Origin: Nematostella vectensis
Taxonomy: Eukaryota > Cnidaria > Anthozoa > Actiniaria > Edwardsiidae
Assembly: GCF_932526225.1 (NCBI RefSeq)
Contig: NC_064035.1
Location: 844,501 to 908,500, forward strand
DNA: 64,000 nucleotides
Direction: 5' to 3'
The notes under the pieces are model-generated. The model ran no database searches. It saw nothing but the letters and a program-made list of their open reading frames with translations, and had not been told where the DNA came from. Shown piece by piece: positions 18,869-32,193 of this stretch; the first letter of the stretch is position 1; every line of letters starts with the position of its first letter. The position numbers and the translations under genes were made by a program.

Positions 18869-21800
18869 AGACCAAAAAAAGGGAAGCATACATAGAATGC
18901 TTAATTGGTGGAGAGAAGAGGGGTATTAAGGAAATCTAGATTTCTTATTACCATAATGCCAACAAAAGCAGAGGGGAGGGGCACTGTCTTAATACAATAT
19001 TGCAGTTTTTACCTATTTTTGAATAAGTTGGTAACATGTCTTTGTTTATCAAACAAGGTCTATTTGTAAGACAAGCAAACTCGAGGAAGAGTGTTGAAAG
19101 AACAGGTGAGTGTTAAAAGACAAAAAAATATCTGATTAGGAAACTACTGTAGATTCCTTTGCACCTAGATAATAACAAACATCATTTTGTTTGTTATCTA
19201 GGAGGGAAGAGACAAGCTCTACGAGGTCAATGAGAAAAAATGTGTTACTCTTCTCAATTATACAAGTAGTAAATAATATTTAAAAAAAACTACTGTAATT
19301 TAGTAAGTATAAGTAAGTAAATCCTGGCTATTGACTGTTTTCCACTCACATGTTTTTACATTTTTAACAAGTATACAGCTTCATTCTGGTACATCTTGTG
19401 GTGACTGTGCCATCTTCAGGGCCACACCCAAAGCACATGTGCACCCCATCCACCTAAGGGCATCAACTGCACAGGTGTTCCTAATGAATGAGGGTAAAGG
19501 CAAGAAAAGGTTCCGCATTACTATGTTTTCATGGGCCCCCATGATTCAGAGTTGGGTGTGGCCCCTCTGGATGTTGATATGTCAACCTCACAGCCGCATG
19601 AAAGAAATGCCTAATATCGAATGCCCTACAGTGAGTGTTTTGCAGTCAAGATGGTTTCTGTTAGAAGGTAAAATTTTTTCTAAATAATTGTAATCATAGC
19701 TATGGTCACACTGTATATATAGAACTGTAAATGAAAAGAAAGATAAGAAAAAAAAATAAATATATATTTGCAGTCAAATTACAGAATTGCATGATAATCT
19801 TCAATATATTACTAGTAGTACTAGTACTAGTTGCTTAGTTGCTTGGCTATTTAGAGCTGAATCCCCCCCCCCCCCCAAAAAAAAAAAAATTAATAACAAA
19901 GCAAACTCAAAATAAACCGAAAACAACAGAGACCCACCACCACCTATTTTGATTTGTTTACAGCCCTTTAAAGGGGCAGTGTCGTGGTAATAGCTTTGCA
20001 ATAGCTCTCTGTCCCTGATACAATGAATTTCAGTGAAATTCTAATACTGACTTATGAGCTTTTGGTACATGTGGGAGACTTAAATTCAAAGAAAATGACC
20101 ACAAACTGTCAATAAACATAGTTTTCAATAAAATATCATATTATGTCAACAAGGTATTGACAGCTTTAACAAAAAGTTCAAGTGTTTGTAGCTAAATAAA
20201 AAGCTAAGCCTACAATAAACACTGACTCGAGACATGCGCAGTACCATGACGCTGAACCTTTAAAGTGAAATAAAGCTTTACTTAGTCAGCGCAGACAGTA
20301 TTGCTGATTTTGTCAATATTCTATGCGATTTTACGAACCCCTTCCCCCTTACGTCTTTAATTGCATTTTTGATTTTTTAATGGATATTTGGGCCGGTATG
20401 TAGGTTATAAGGCTACACAAAGAAAAAGAGAATCGCCAAATCCCACTTTATTTATTGTTATTTGTTTTATGATTTTTACTTGATATCAAAACAACGGTTC
20501 CCAAAACAACGTCTTTTTTCTTCCCTAATTTGATGTCCTATACACAATAAAAGACAATGCGCCCGTGCGTTACGATGTCACGCACCGACATAGGCAGCCC
20601 CCAAGGGACCCAAGACACCCAAATAGACCTGTATTTTTTTTTGTCATCTTATATCTCGGCGAGCTGTGCGTGGCGTAACCGTATTATAGGCCTGGGATCC
20701 TGGTTATTGTCCTCCCCATTAATGCGCGGGTCGGAATACCTTGCAAGAGTGTTGTACAGCATATTTGCCGGAAATATCGGTGCTTGGGGCCTTCGGGTTC
20801 TTTACAGCCTTCCGTAAAAGCCTTGTGCTGCCATACCGATTGGGTAATCCGTATGTATGGTTTCCTTTTTGTTCTTCAGGCCGGGTTCGAACCCAGACCA
20901 ATGGCATTAACAAATTTTTTTTTCGATTTTGTTTTCTTACTTGGTGCTAAGCCCATTCAATCCTGCATAGTTTTGCGCAAAAATAACAAAAAAAAAAACA
21001 GATAAAAAAAGGGAAGCATACATAGAATGCTTAATTGGTGGAGAGGAGGGGTATTAAGGAAATCTAGATTTCTTATTACCATAATGCCAACAAAAGCAGA
21101 GGGGAGGGGCACTGTCTTAATACAATATTGCAGTTGTTACCTATTTTTGAATAAGTTGGTAACATGTCTTTGTTTATCAAACAAGGTCTATTTGTAAGAC
21201 AAGCAAACTCGAGGAAGAGTGTTGAAAGAACAGGTGAGTGTTAAAAGACAAAAAATTATCTGATTAGAAAACTACTGTAGATTCCTTTGCACCTAGATAA
21301 TAACAAACATCATTTTGTTTGTTATCTAGGAGGGAAGAGACAAGCTCTACGAGGTCAATGAGAAGTATGTATTACTCTTCTCAATTATACAAGTAGTAAA
21401 TAATATAAAAAAAAACTACTGTAATTTAGTAAGTATAAGTAAGTAAATCCTGGCTATTGACTGTTTTCCACTCACATGTTTTTACATTTTTAACAAGTAT
21501 ACAACTTCATTCTGGTACATCTTGTGGTGACTGTGCCATCTTCAGGGCCACACCCAAAGCACTTGTGCACCCCATCCGCCTAAGGGCATCAACTGCACAG
21601 GTGTTCCTAATGAATGAGGGTAAAGATAGGAAAAAGTATCCGCATCACTATGTTTTCATGGGCCCCCATGATCCCGAGTTGGGTGTGGCCCCTCTGGATG
21701 TTGATGTGTCAACCTCACAGCCGCATGAAAGAAATGCCTAATATCGAATGCCCTACAGTGAGTGTTTTGCAGTCAAGGTGGTTTCTGTTAGAAGGTAAAA

Positions 21801-24573
21801 ATTTTTCTAAATAATTGTAATCATAGCTATGGTCACACTGTATACATAGAACTGTAAATGAAAAGAAAGATAAGAAAGAAAAATAAATATATATTTGCAG
21901 TCAAACTACAAAATCGCATGATAATCTTTAATATATTACTAGTAGTACTAGTACTAGTTGCTTAGTTGCTTGGCTATTTAGAGCTGAATCCCCCCCCCCC
22001 AAAAAAAAAAAAAATAATAACAAAGCAAACTCAAAATAAACCGAAAACAACAGAGACCCACCACCACCTATTTTGATTTGTTTACAGCCCTTTAAAGGGG
22101 CAGTGTCGTGGTAATAGCTTTGCAATAGCTCTCTGTCCCTGATACAATGAATTTCATTGAAATTCTAATACTGACTTATGAGCTTTTGGTACATGTGGAA
22201 GACTTAAATTCAAACAAAATGACCACAAACTGTCAATAAACATAGTTTTCAATAAAATATTATATTATGTCAACAAGGTATTGACATCTTTAAAAAAAAG
22301 GTCAACTGTTTGTAGCTAAATAAAAAGCAAAGCTTACAATAAACACTGACTCGAGACATGTGCAGTACCATGACGCTGCACCTTTAAAGTGAAATAAAGC
22401 TTTACTTAGTCAGCGCAGACAGTATTGCTGATTTTGTCAATATTCTATGCGATTTTACGACCCCCTTCCCCCTTACGTCTTTAATTGCATTTTTGATTTT
22501 TTAATGGATATTTAGGCCGGTATGTAGGTTAATAAGCTTCACAAAGAAAAAGAGAATCGCCAAATCCCACTTTATTTATTTTTATTTGTTTTATGATTTT
22601 TACATGATATCAAAACAACGGTTACAGAACAACGTCTTTTTTCTTCCTTAATTTGATGTCCTGTACACAATAAAAGACAATGCGCCCGTGAGTTACGATG
22701 CCACGCGCCGACATAGGCAGCCCCCAAGTGACCGAAGACGCCCAAATAGACCTGTATTTTTTTTTATCCTATATCTCGGCGAGCTGTGCGTGGCGTAACC
22801 GTATTATAGGCCTGGGATCCTGGTTATTGTCCTCCCCATTAATGCGCGGGTCGGAATACCTTGCAAGAGTGTTGTACAGCATATTCGCCGGAAATATCGG
22901 TGCTTGGGGCCTTCGGGTTCTTTACAGCCTTCCGTAAAAGCCTTGTGCTGCCATACCGATTGGGTAATCCGTATGTATGGTTTCCTTTTTGTTCTTCAGG
23001 CCGGGTTCGAACCCAGGCCAATGGCATTAACAAATTTTTTTTTCAATTCTGTTTTCTTACTTGGTGCTAAGCCCACTCAATCCTGCATAGTTTTGCGCAA
23101 AAATAACAAAAAAAAACAGATAAAAAAAAGGGAAGCATACATAGAATGCTTAATTGGTGGAGAGAAGAGGGGTATTAAGGAAATCTAGATTTCTTATTAC
23201 CATAATGCCAACCAAAGCAGAGGGGAGGGGCACTGTCTTAATACAATATTGCAGTTTTTACCTATTTTTGAATAAGTTGGTAACATGTCTTTGTTTATCA
23301 AACAAGGTCTATTTGTGAGACAAGCAAACTCGAGGAAGAGTGTTGAAAGAACAGTTGAGTGTTAAAAGACAAAAAAAATATCTGATTAGAAAACTACTGT
23401 AGATTCCTTTGCACCTAGATAATAACAAACATCATTTTGTTTGTTATTTAGGAGGGAAGAGACAAGCTCTACGAGGTCAATGAGAAGTATGTATTACTCT
23501 TCTCAATTATACAAGTAGTAAATATTTAAAAAAAAAAACTACTGTAATTTAGTAAGTATAAGTAAGTAAATCCTGAAACGTGTATAACGTACAACACACT
23601 AGATATTACATGGCTATTGACTGTTTTCCACTCACATGTTTTTGGATGTTGATATGTCAACCTCACAGCCGCATGAAAGAAATGCCTAATATCGAATGCC
23701 CTACAGTGAGTGTTTTGCAGTCAAGATGGTTTCTGTTAGAAAGTAAATTTATTTTTCTAAATAATTGTAATCATAGCTATGGTCACACTGTATACATAGA
23801 ACTGTAAATGAAAAGAAAGATAAGAAAGAAAAATAAATATATATTTGCAGTCAAACTACAAAATTGCATGATAATCTTCAATATATTACTAGTAGTACTA
23901 GTACTAGTTGCTTAGTTGCTTGGCTATTTAGAGCTGAATCCCCCCCCCCCAAAAAAAAAAATAATAATAACAAAGCAAACTCAAAATAAAACGGAAACAA
24001 CAGAGACCCACCACCACATATTTTGATTTGTTTACAGCCCTTTAAAGGGGCAGTGTCATGGTAAGAGCTTTGCAATAGCTCTCTGTCCCTGATACAATGA
24101 ATTTCAGTGAAATTCTAATACTGACTTATGAGCTTTTGGTACATGTGGAAGACTTAAATTCAAAGAAAATGACCACAAACTGTCAATAAACATGGTTTTC
24201 AATAAAATATTATATTATGTCAACAAGGTATTGATATCTTTAAAAAAAAAGGTCAACTGTTTGTGGCTTAATAAAAAGCTAAGCTTACAATAAACACTGA
24301 CTCGAGACATGTGCAGTACCATGACGCTGCACCTTTAAAGTGAAATAAAGCTTTACTTAGTCAGCGCAGACAGTATTGCTGATTTTGTCAATATTCTATG
24401 CGATTTTACGACCCCCTTCCCCCTTACGTCTTTAATTGCATTTTTGATTTTTTAATGGATATTTAGGCCGGTATGTAGGTTAATAATTTTCACAAAGAAA
24501 AAGAGAATGGCCAAATACCACTTTATTTATTTTTATTTGTTTTATGATTTTTACATGATATCAAAAAAACGGT

Positions 24574-27500
24574 TCTGGGATCGAACCCGGCCTGAAGAAC
24601 AAAAAGGAAACCATACATACGGATTACCCAATCGGTATGGCAGCACAAGGCTTTTACGGAAGGCTGTAAAGAACCCGAAGGCCCCAAGCACCGATATTTC
24701 CAGCGAATATGCTGTACAACACTCTTGCAAGGTATCCAGACCCGCGCATTAATGGGGAGGACAATAACCAGGATCCCAGGCCTATAATACGGTCACGTCA
24801 CTCACGGCTCGCCGAGATATAGGATGAAAAAAAATACAGGTCTATTTGGGCCTCTTGGGTCCCTTGGGGGCTGCCTATGTCGAGGCGTGGCATCGTAACG
24901 CACGGGCGCATTGTCTTTTATTGTGTACAGGACATCAAATTAGGGAAGAAAAAAGATGTTGTTTTGGGAACCGTTGTTTTGATATCATGTAAAAAGCATA
25001 AAACTAATAAAAATAAATAAAGTGGGATTTGGCGATTCTCTTTTTCTTTGTGAAGCTTATTAACATACATACCGGCCTAAATATCCATTAAAAAATCAAA
25101 AATGCAAGTAAAGACGCAAGCGGGAAGGGGGTAGTAAAATCGCATAGAATATTGACAAAATCAGCAATACTGTCTGCGATGACTAAGTAAAGCTTTATTA
25201 CTGCGCATGTCTCGAGTCAGTGTTTATTGTAGGCTTAGCTTTTTATTTAGGTACAAACAGTTGAACTTTTTTCTAAAGCTGTCAATACCTTGTAGACATA
25301 ATATAATATTTTATTGAAAACCGTTGGTAAAGGGCTGTAAACAAATCAAAATATGTGGTGGTGGCTCTCTGTTGTTTCCGTTTTATTTTGAGTTTGCTTT
25401 TTTTTTGGGGGGGGACTCAGCTCGAAATAGCCAAGCAACTAGTACAACAGATGTTGGTTTTGCAGTCCTTTATTCAATATATTGAAGATTATCATGCAAT
25501 TCTGTAGTTTGACTGCAAATATATATTTATTTTTCTTTCTTATCTTTCTTTTCATTTACAGTTCTATGTATACAGTGTGACCATAGCTATGATTACAATT
25601 ATTTAGAAAAATTTTTACCTTCTAACAGAAACCTTCTGGACTGCAAAACACTCACTGTAGGGCTTTCGATATTAGGCATTTCTTTCATGTCTTTGTTTAT
25701 CAAACAAGGTCTATTTGTGAGACAAGCAATGCATTCTATGTATGCTTCCTTTTTTTGGTATTTTTTCTTTTTCTTATTATTTTTGCGCAAAACTATGCAG
25801 GATTGAGAGGGCTTAGCCCTAAGTAAGAAAAAAGAATTGAAAAAAATAAAAAATAAAAAATGCCATTGGCCTGGGATCGAACCCGGCCTGAAGGAAAAAA
25901 AGGAAACCATACATACGGATTACCCAATCGGTATGGCAGCACAAGGCTTTTACGGAAGGCTATAAAGAACCCGAAGGCCCCAAGCACCTATATTTCCGGC
26001 AAATATGCTGTACAACACTCTTGCAAGGTATTCAGACCCGCGCATTAATGGGGAGGACAATAACCAGGATCCCAGTCCTATAATACGGTTACGCCACCCA
26101 CAACTCTCCGAGATATAGGATTAAAAAAATTAAAGGTTTATTTGGGCGTCTTGTGTCCCTTGGGGGCTGCCTATGTCGGCGCGTGGCATCGTAACGCACG
26201 GGCGCATTGTCTTTTATTGTGTACAGGACATCAAATTAGGTAAGAAAAAAGACGTTGTTTTGGGAACCGTTGTTTTGATATCATGTAAAAATCATAAAAC
26301 AAATAAAAATAAATAAAGTGGGATTTGGCGATTCTCTTTTTCTTTTTGAAGCTTATTAACATACATACCGGACTAAATATCCATTAAAAAATCAAAAATG
26401 CAATTAAAGACGTAAGGGGGAAGGGGGTCGTAAAATCGCATAGAATATTGACAAAATCAGCAATACTGTCTGCGCTGACTAAGTAAAGCTTTATTTCACT
26501 TTAAAGGTGCAGCGTCATGGTACTGCGCATGTCTCGAGTCAGTGTTTATTGTAATCTTAGCTTTTTATTTAGCTACAAACAGTTGAACTTTTTTCAAAGC
26601 TGTCAATACCTTGTTGACATAATATAATATTTTATTGAAAACTATGTTTATTGACAGTTTGTGGTCATTTTCTTTGAATTTAAGTTTCCCACATGTACTA
26701 AAAGCTCATAAGTCAGTATTAGAATTTCACTGAAATTAATTGTATCAGGGACAGGGAGCTATTGCAAAGCTCTTACCATGACACTGCCCCTTTAAAGGGC
26801 TGTAAACAAATCAAAATAGGTGGTGGTGGGTCTATGTTGTTTTCGTTTTATTTTGAGTTTGCTTTATTATTATTATTATTTTTTTTTTTTGGGGGGGGGG
26901 GGGGTGGGATTCAGCTCAAAATAGCCAAGCAACTAAGCAACTAGTACAACAGATGTTGGTTTTGCAGTCCTTTATTCAATATATTGAAGATTATCATGCA
27001 ATTCTGTAGTTTGACTGCAAATATATATTTATTTTTCTTTCTTATCTTTCTTTTCATTTACAGTTCTATGTATACAGTGTGACCATAGCTATGATTACAA
27101 TTATTTAGAAAAATTTTTACCTTCTAACAGAAACCATCTGGACTGCAAAACACTCACTGTAGGGCTTTGGATATTAGGCATTTCTTTCATGTCTTTGTTT
27201 ATCAAACAAGGTCTATTTGTGAGACAAGCAATGCATTCTATGTATGCTTCCTTTTTTTGGTGTTTTTTTTTCTTTTTCTTATTATTTTTGCGCAAAACTA
27301 TGCAGGATTGAGAGGGCTTAGCCCTAAGTAAGAAAAAATAATTGAAAAAAATAAAAAATAAAAAATGCCATTGGCCTGGGATCGAACCCGGCCTGAAGGA
27401 AAAAAAGGAAACCATACATACGGATTACCCAATCGGTATGGCAGCACAAGGCTTTTACGGAAGGCTATAAAGAACCCGAAGGCCCCAAGCACCTATATTT

Positions 27501-30190
27501 CTGGCGAATATGCTGTACAACACTCTTGCAAGGTATTCAGACCCGCGCATTAATGGGGAGGACAATAACCAGGATCCAAGTCCTATAATACGGTTACGCC
27601 ACCCACAACTCTCCGAGATATAGGATTAAAAAAATTAAAGGTTTATTTGGGCGTCTTGGGTCCCTTGGGGGCTGCCTATGTCGGCGCGTGGCATCGTAAC
27701 GCACGGGCGCATTGTCTTTTATTGTGTACAGGACATCAAATTAGGTAAGAAAAAAGACGTTGTTTTGGGAACCGTTGTTTTGATATCATGTAAAAATCAT
27801 AAAACAAATAAAAATAAATAAAGTGGGATTTGGCGATTCTCTTTTTCTTTTTGAAGCTTATTAACATACATACCGGACTAAATATCCATTAAAAAATCAA
27901 AAATGCAATTAAAGACGCAAGGGGGAAGGGGGTCGTAAAATCGCATAGAATATTGACAAAATCAGCAATACTGTCTGCGCTGACTAAGTAAAGCTTTATT
28001 TCACTTTAAAGGTGCAGCGTCATGGTACTGCGCATGTCTCGAGTCAGTGTTTATTGTAAGCTTAGCTTTTTATTTAGCTACAAACAGTTGAACTTTTTTC
28101 AAAGCTGTCAATACCTTGTTGACATAATATAATATTTTATTGAAAACTATGTTTATTGACAGTTTGTGGTCATTTTCTTTGAATTTAAGTTTCCCACATG
28201 TACTAAAAGCTCATAAGTCAGTATTAGAATTTCACTGAAATTAATTGTATCAGGGACAGGGAGCTATTGCAAAGCTCTTACCATGACACTGCCCCTTTAA
28301 AGGGCTGTAAACAAATCAAAATAGGTGGTGGTGGGTCTATGTTGTTTTCGTTTTATTTTGAGTTTGCTTTATTATTATTATTATTTTTTTTGGGGGGGGG
28401 GGGGGGGGGGGGGGTGGGATTCAGCTCAAAATAGCCAAGCAACTAAGCAACTAGTACAACAGATGTTGGTTTTGCAGTCCTTTATTCAATATATTGAAGA
28501 TTATCATGCAATTCTGTAGTTTGACTGCAAATATATATTTATTTTTCTTTCTTATCTTTCTTTTCATTTACAGTTCTATGTATACAGTGTGACCATAGCT
28601 ATGATTACAATTATTTAGAAAAATTTTTACCTTCTAACAGAAACCATCTGGACTGCAAAACACTCACTGTAGGGCTTTGGATATTAGGCATTTCTTTCAT
28701 GTCTTTGTTTATCAAACAAGGTCTATTTGTGAGACAAGCAATGCATTCTATGTATGCTTCCTTTTTTTGGTGTTTTTTTTCTTTTTCTTATTATTTTTGC
28801 GCAAAACTATGCAGGATTGAGAGGGCTTAGCCCTAAGTAAGAAAAAAGAATTGAAAAAAATAAAAAATAAAAAATGCCATTGGCCTGGGATCGAACCCGG
28901 CCTGAAGGAAAAAAAGGAAACCATACATACGGATTACCCAATCGGTATGGCAGCGCAAGGCTTTTACGGAAGGCTATAAAGAACCCGAAGGCCCCAAGCA
29001 CCTATATTTCTGGCGAATATGCTGTACAACACTCTTGCAAGGTATTCAGACCCGCGCATTAATGGGGAGGACAATAACCAGGATCCAAGTCCTATAATAC
29101 GGTTACGCCACCCACAACTCTCCGAGATATAGGATTAAAAAAATTAAAGGTTTATTTGGGCGTCTTGGGTCCCTTGGGGGCTGCCTATGTCGGCGCGTGG
29201 CATCGTAACGCACGGGCGCATTGTCTTTTATTGTGTACAGGACATCAAATTAGGTAAGAAAAAAGACGTTGTTTTGGGAACCGTTGTTTTGATATCATGT
29301 AAAAATCATAAAACAAATAAAAATAAATAAAGTGGGATTTGGCGATTCTCTTTTTCTTTTTGAAGCTTATTAACATACATACCGGACTAAATATCCATTA
29401 AAAAATCAAAAATGCAATTAAAGACGTAAGGGGGAAGGGGGTCGTAAAATCGCATAGAATATTGACAAAATCAGCAATACTGTCTGCGCTAAGTAAAGCT
29501 TTATTTCACTTTAAAGGTGCAGCGTCATGGTACTGCGCATGTCTCGAGTCAGTGTTTATTGTAGGCTTAGCTTTTTATTTAGCTACAAACAGTTGAACTT
29601 TTTTCAAAGCTGTCAATACCTTGTTGACATAATATAATATTTTATTGAAAACTATGTTTATTGACAGTTTGTGGTCATTTTCTTTGAATTTAAGTTTCTC
29701 ACATGTACTAAAAGCTCATAAGTCAGTATTAGAATTTCATGAAATTAATTGTATCAGGGACAGAGAGCTATTGCAAAGCTCTTACCATGACACTGCCCCT
29801 TTAAAGGGCTGTAAACAAATCAAAATAGGTGGTGGTGGGTCTATGTTGTTTTCGTTTTATTTTGAGTTTGCTTTATTATTATTATTTTTTTGGGGGGGCG
29901 TGGGGGGGTGGGATTCAGCTCAAAATAGCCAAGCAACTAGTACAACAGATGTTGGTTTTGCAGTCTTTTATTCAATATATTGAAGATTATCATGCAATTC
30001 TGTAGTTTGACTGCAAATATATATATATATTTTTTCTTATCTTTCTTTTCATTTACAGTTCTATATATACAGTGTGACCATAGCTATGATTACAATTATT
30101 TAGAAAAATTTTTACCTTAACAGAAACCATCTTGAATGCAAAACACTCACTGTAGGGCATTTGATATTAGGCATTTCTTTCATGCGGCTG
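24574..30190 (-). repeat. Inverted, shortened satellite units (about 1.5 kb period)
   Basis: The unit seen upstream now reads on the minus strand: reverse landmarks (gtatgcttcc) lie at 25740, 27243 and 28752, with intervals of 1503 and 1509. A first partial unit (24574 to about 25750) is rearranged and lacks about 170 bases. All three landmark-bearing units share a loss of about 650 bases between aatgcctaatat and gggaagcatac. They also share a 40-base fragment (tctttgtttatcaaacaagg and following) kept in the opposite orientation. Neighbouring units are nearly identical to each other, so they were amplified after the rearrangement. The array ends at about 30190 in gcggctgtgag. Confidence 0.85.
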
Positions 30191-30196
30191 TGAGGT

Positions 30197-30395
30197 ATAG
30201 CAGACACATAGCACTGCAAGTACCATGGCCAAGGGATAGGGCTATGTGGCAAATGGTGGAAATGTTGGATATGGTGAAAAGTAAGGGGGAGGGGTGGTCC
30301 AACATACATACAAGATGACACATAGCACTGCAAGTACCATGGCCAAAGCATAGGGCTATGTGGCAAATGGTGGATATGGTGAAAAATTATTGGGA
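30197..30395 (-). repeat. Two copies of a roughly 116-base minisatellite
   Basis: The segment gtaccatggccaag, then agggctatgtggcaaatgg, then tggatatggtgaaaa occurs twice, with starts near 30219 and 30335. It is the reverse complement of the longer minisatellite at 37995-38480. It directly abuts the satellite array. Confidence 0.75.
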
Positions 30396-30701
30396 AATGT
30401 GGTCTTCCATACTTAGCAGATACTCGGCACTCTAAGCACCTACGACAAATGGTGGAATATGCTGGATTTCGTTAGAAGTTCTCACCTTAGAATGTCAACC
30501 GAATCTGGATTTTCAATTAATATCCTGTTTATTCTCTAAAATATTTATATAGAATTTAATGCTATTGCCTTCAAGACAAACTGTGGTATATCTTCTTACT
30601 CATATGATTTATCTTATAAATAAAGCCCATTGAGTCCCATGCAACATGGTAAATTCCTTTGGAAGCATAACCGCTAGGTCTCCGAGAGGATTATGATATT
30701 G
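30396..30701. other. AT-rich spacer, nothing recognised
   Basis: About 300 bases between the minisatellite and the Gypsy element. I see no open frame of interest and no repeat. Confidence 0.5.
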
Positions 30702-30706
30702 CTATG

Positions 30707-30862
30707 TGTTATATTATGATCGATTGAGTTGAGAGAAGTACACCGATGAACAGTCAACAAAAACGTTTTAATCCAAGATGGCGGACTCACCCCCAAGTCC
30801 CGGATGTACAAACACATAACACAGGGTTCCCAAATATGCCTAAGCTATAGCATAATACTACA
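30707..30862 (-). repeat. 3' LTR of the Gypsy element
   Basis: 156 bases, beginning TG and ending CA on either strand (tgttatattatgatcg to cataatactaca on plus). It contains ccaagatggcgg, a YY1-like CCAAGATGGC motif that could be a promoter or initiator element. It is unusually short for a Gypsy LTR. Confidence 0.9.
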
Positions 30863-30872
30863 TCTCCCCTTT
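30863..30872 (-). other. Polypurine tract of the Gypsy element
   Basis: The minus strand reads AAAGGGGAGA immediately upstream of the TG that opens the 3' LTR. This is the expected position and composition of the plus-strand primer. Confidence 0.7.
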
Positions 30873-30994
30873 AAGCTAATCTCCTGGGGAGTCTAACAAT
30901 CAATCTGCTAATCTGCTGACTCCTACAACGAAAGAAAGTGAGAATGTCAGTAAGCAACAACCTATAAATTTCAATTTCCAGTATGCGATAATGT

Positions 30995-31465
30995 TCAAAT
31001 TTCATTCGTAAGTCTTTGTGGGGGTTTCACAATCCTGCCACTGCGGGTAGTGATTGGTGATGGTGCAGCCGTAGCAACGTTGTCGCTCTTAGCTGGTAGC
31101 ACCGCAGGTTGTGTTGTTGGCTTCTCTTCACTTGTTGGTGCTTGTGGTTTCTTTGGTGTTGCTGAGACCAAGGCACTTCTGTTTCTTCTTATCTGGCTTC
31201 CTTTCTCAGTCTCTACAATGTAGGATCTTGGAGACTTTGCTGGTGTTAGTACCTTTCCCATCTGATCTTGATCCCGAATCCACACCTTATCCCCTGTCTG
31301 GAGTTGCGGAAGCTCTTTAACCTGGTAACGAGTGTCATGTGACAGCTGTTGATTACTGCGGTAAGCTTCCCCCTTTGCCTTCAGCTTTACCAATTCGTTC
31401 ATCTTCAGCTTGGGCTGTAGAGTTTCCGGTAGGATTGGAAGTTGTGTGCGTAACTGTCGGCTCAT
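30995..31465 (-). pseudogene. Gypsy integrase C-terminal region and tail
   Basis: 156 codons in a frame shifted from the integrase core. It includes a segment typical of the integrase C-terminal domain, GDKVWIRDQDQMGKV at about residues 60-74, then RSYIVET and RRNRSALV. A Pro/Thr/Ser-rich tail ends in RSGRIVKPPQRL. Reads as the end of pol, disconnected by a frameshift near 31500. Function in the intact family: DNA binding during integration. Confidence 0.8.
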
Positions 31466-31524
31466 TAGTAGTTCACAAGGAGCTAAGCCGTTCTGTAGTG
31501 GTGACGTTCGGTAGCTAAGGAGCC

Positions 31525-32157
31525 CTAAGTATGGGGCAGGATTTCCTTGACCGTTCGAACCGCGCGTTCTACTTCACCATTGGCTCTTGGGTAGAGTGGG
31601 GAGCTTGTTACATGAGTAAACCCATAGTCCTTTGCGAACTGTTCATATAAATTACTTGCAAACTGGGGACCATTGTCGGATACGGCAAGATCGGGAATGC
31701 CATGAGTTGAGAATATCTCTTTTAGGACACTGATTGCGGTTTCCGAGGACTCACTTGTGAGTTTCCTGACTTCTACCCACCTTGAGTAGTAGTCCACTAT
31801 GACCATGTGGGACTTTCCTTTCAGGTCAAAGAGATCTACTGCCACTCTTTCCCAGGGACGGGTCGGGAAAGAAGAGGGCATCAGAGGCTCTTTCGGCTCT
31901 GGTCGATGCTTGGCGCATGTGAAACACTTGGTTACCAGATCTGTAATAGCCGAGGTGATACCTGGCCACCATAAAGACATCCGTGCTCGGGCTTGACACT
32001 TGGTAATCCCCAGGTGTCCTTGATGGATAGAGTTGAGGATCTCCAATCTCATCTCTCGTGGGATGACTATTCTCTCGTCATGCAGTAGTAGTCCGTCCAC
32101 GACAGCAAGATGACCTTTGTTCTCCCAGTACGGTCTCAGTAATAGCGAATTCGGCAT
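31525..32157 (-). pseudogene. Gypsy integrase, zinc-binding and catalytic core
   Basis: 210 codons. The HHCC zinc-binding motif shows His45, His48, Cys78 and Cys81 (IHQGHLGITKC, CFTCAKH). The DDE catalytic triad is Asp108 (VAVDLF), Asp161 (VSDNGPQFAS) and Glu197 (NGEVERAV), with 35 residues between the last two, as in Gypsy integrases. It is in the same frame as the RT segment, separated only by TAG 32194-32196 and a short stretch before the first Met. It ends early at a frameshift near 31525, which separates the C-terminal domain. Confidence 0.88.
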
Positions 32158-32193
32158 GTATGTCGACCATCCGTCAATACAGTACTTCTTAAT

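Larger units (their letters stand above)
12951..24573 (+). repeat. Forward array of about six 2.1 kb satellite units
   Basis: A landmark (gggaagcatac) recurs at 12968, 15129, 16677, 18881, 21011 and 23130. Intervals are 2161, 1548, 2204, 2130 and 2119. Each unit holds in order: exon-like fragments, an ORF-like segment, C- and A-tracts, ctttaaaggggcagtgtc, tatctcggcgagctg, a ggttcgatccc or ggttcgaaccc box and a short A/T microsatellite. Unit 2 has lost about 600 bases at 16464. Unit 6 has lost about 220 bases at 23641 and stops in acggttc at 24573, where orientation flips. The open frames inside are short and drift between copies. Confidence 0.88.

Noticed and set aside
14673-29062. Recurrent 60-80 codon frames such as MQECCTAYSPE and its antisense
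   Set aside because: They recur because the satellite unit recurs. Lengths and ends drift between copies and no start context or family is seen.
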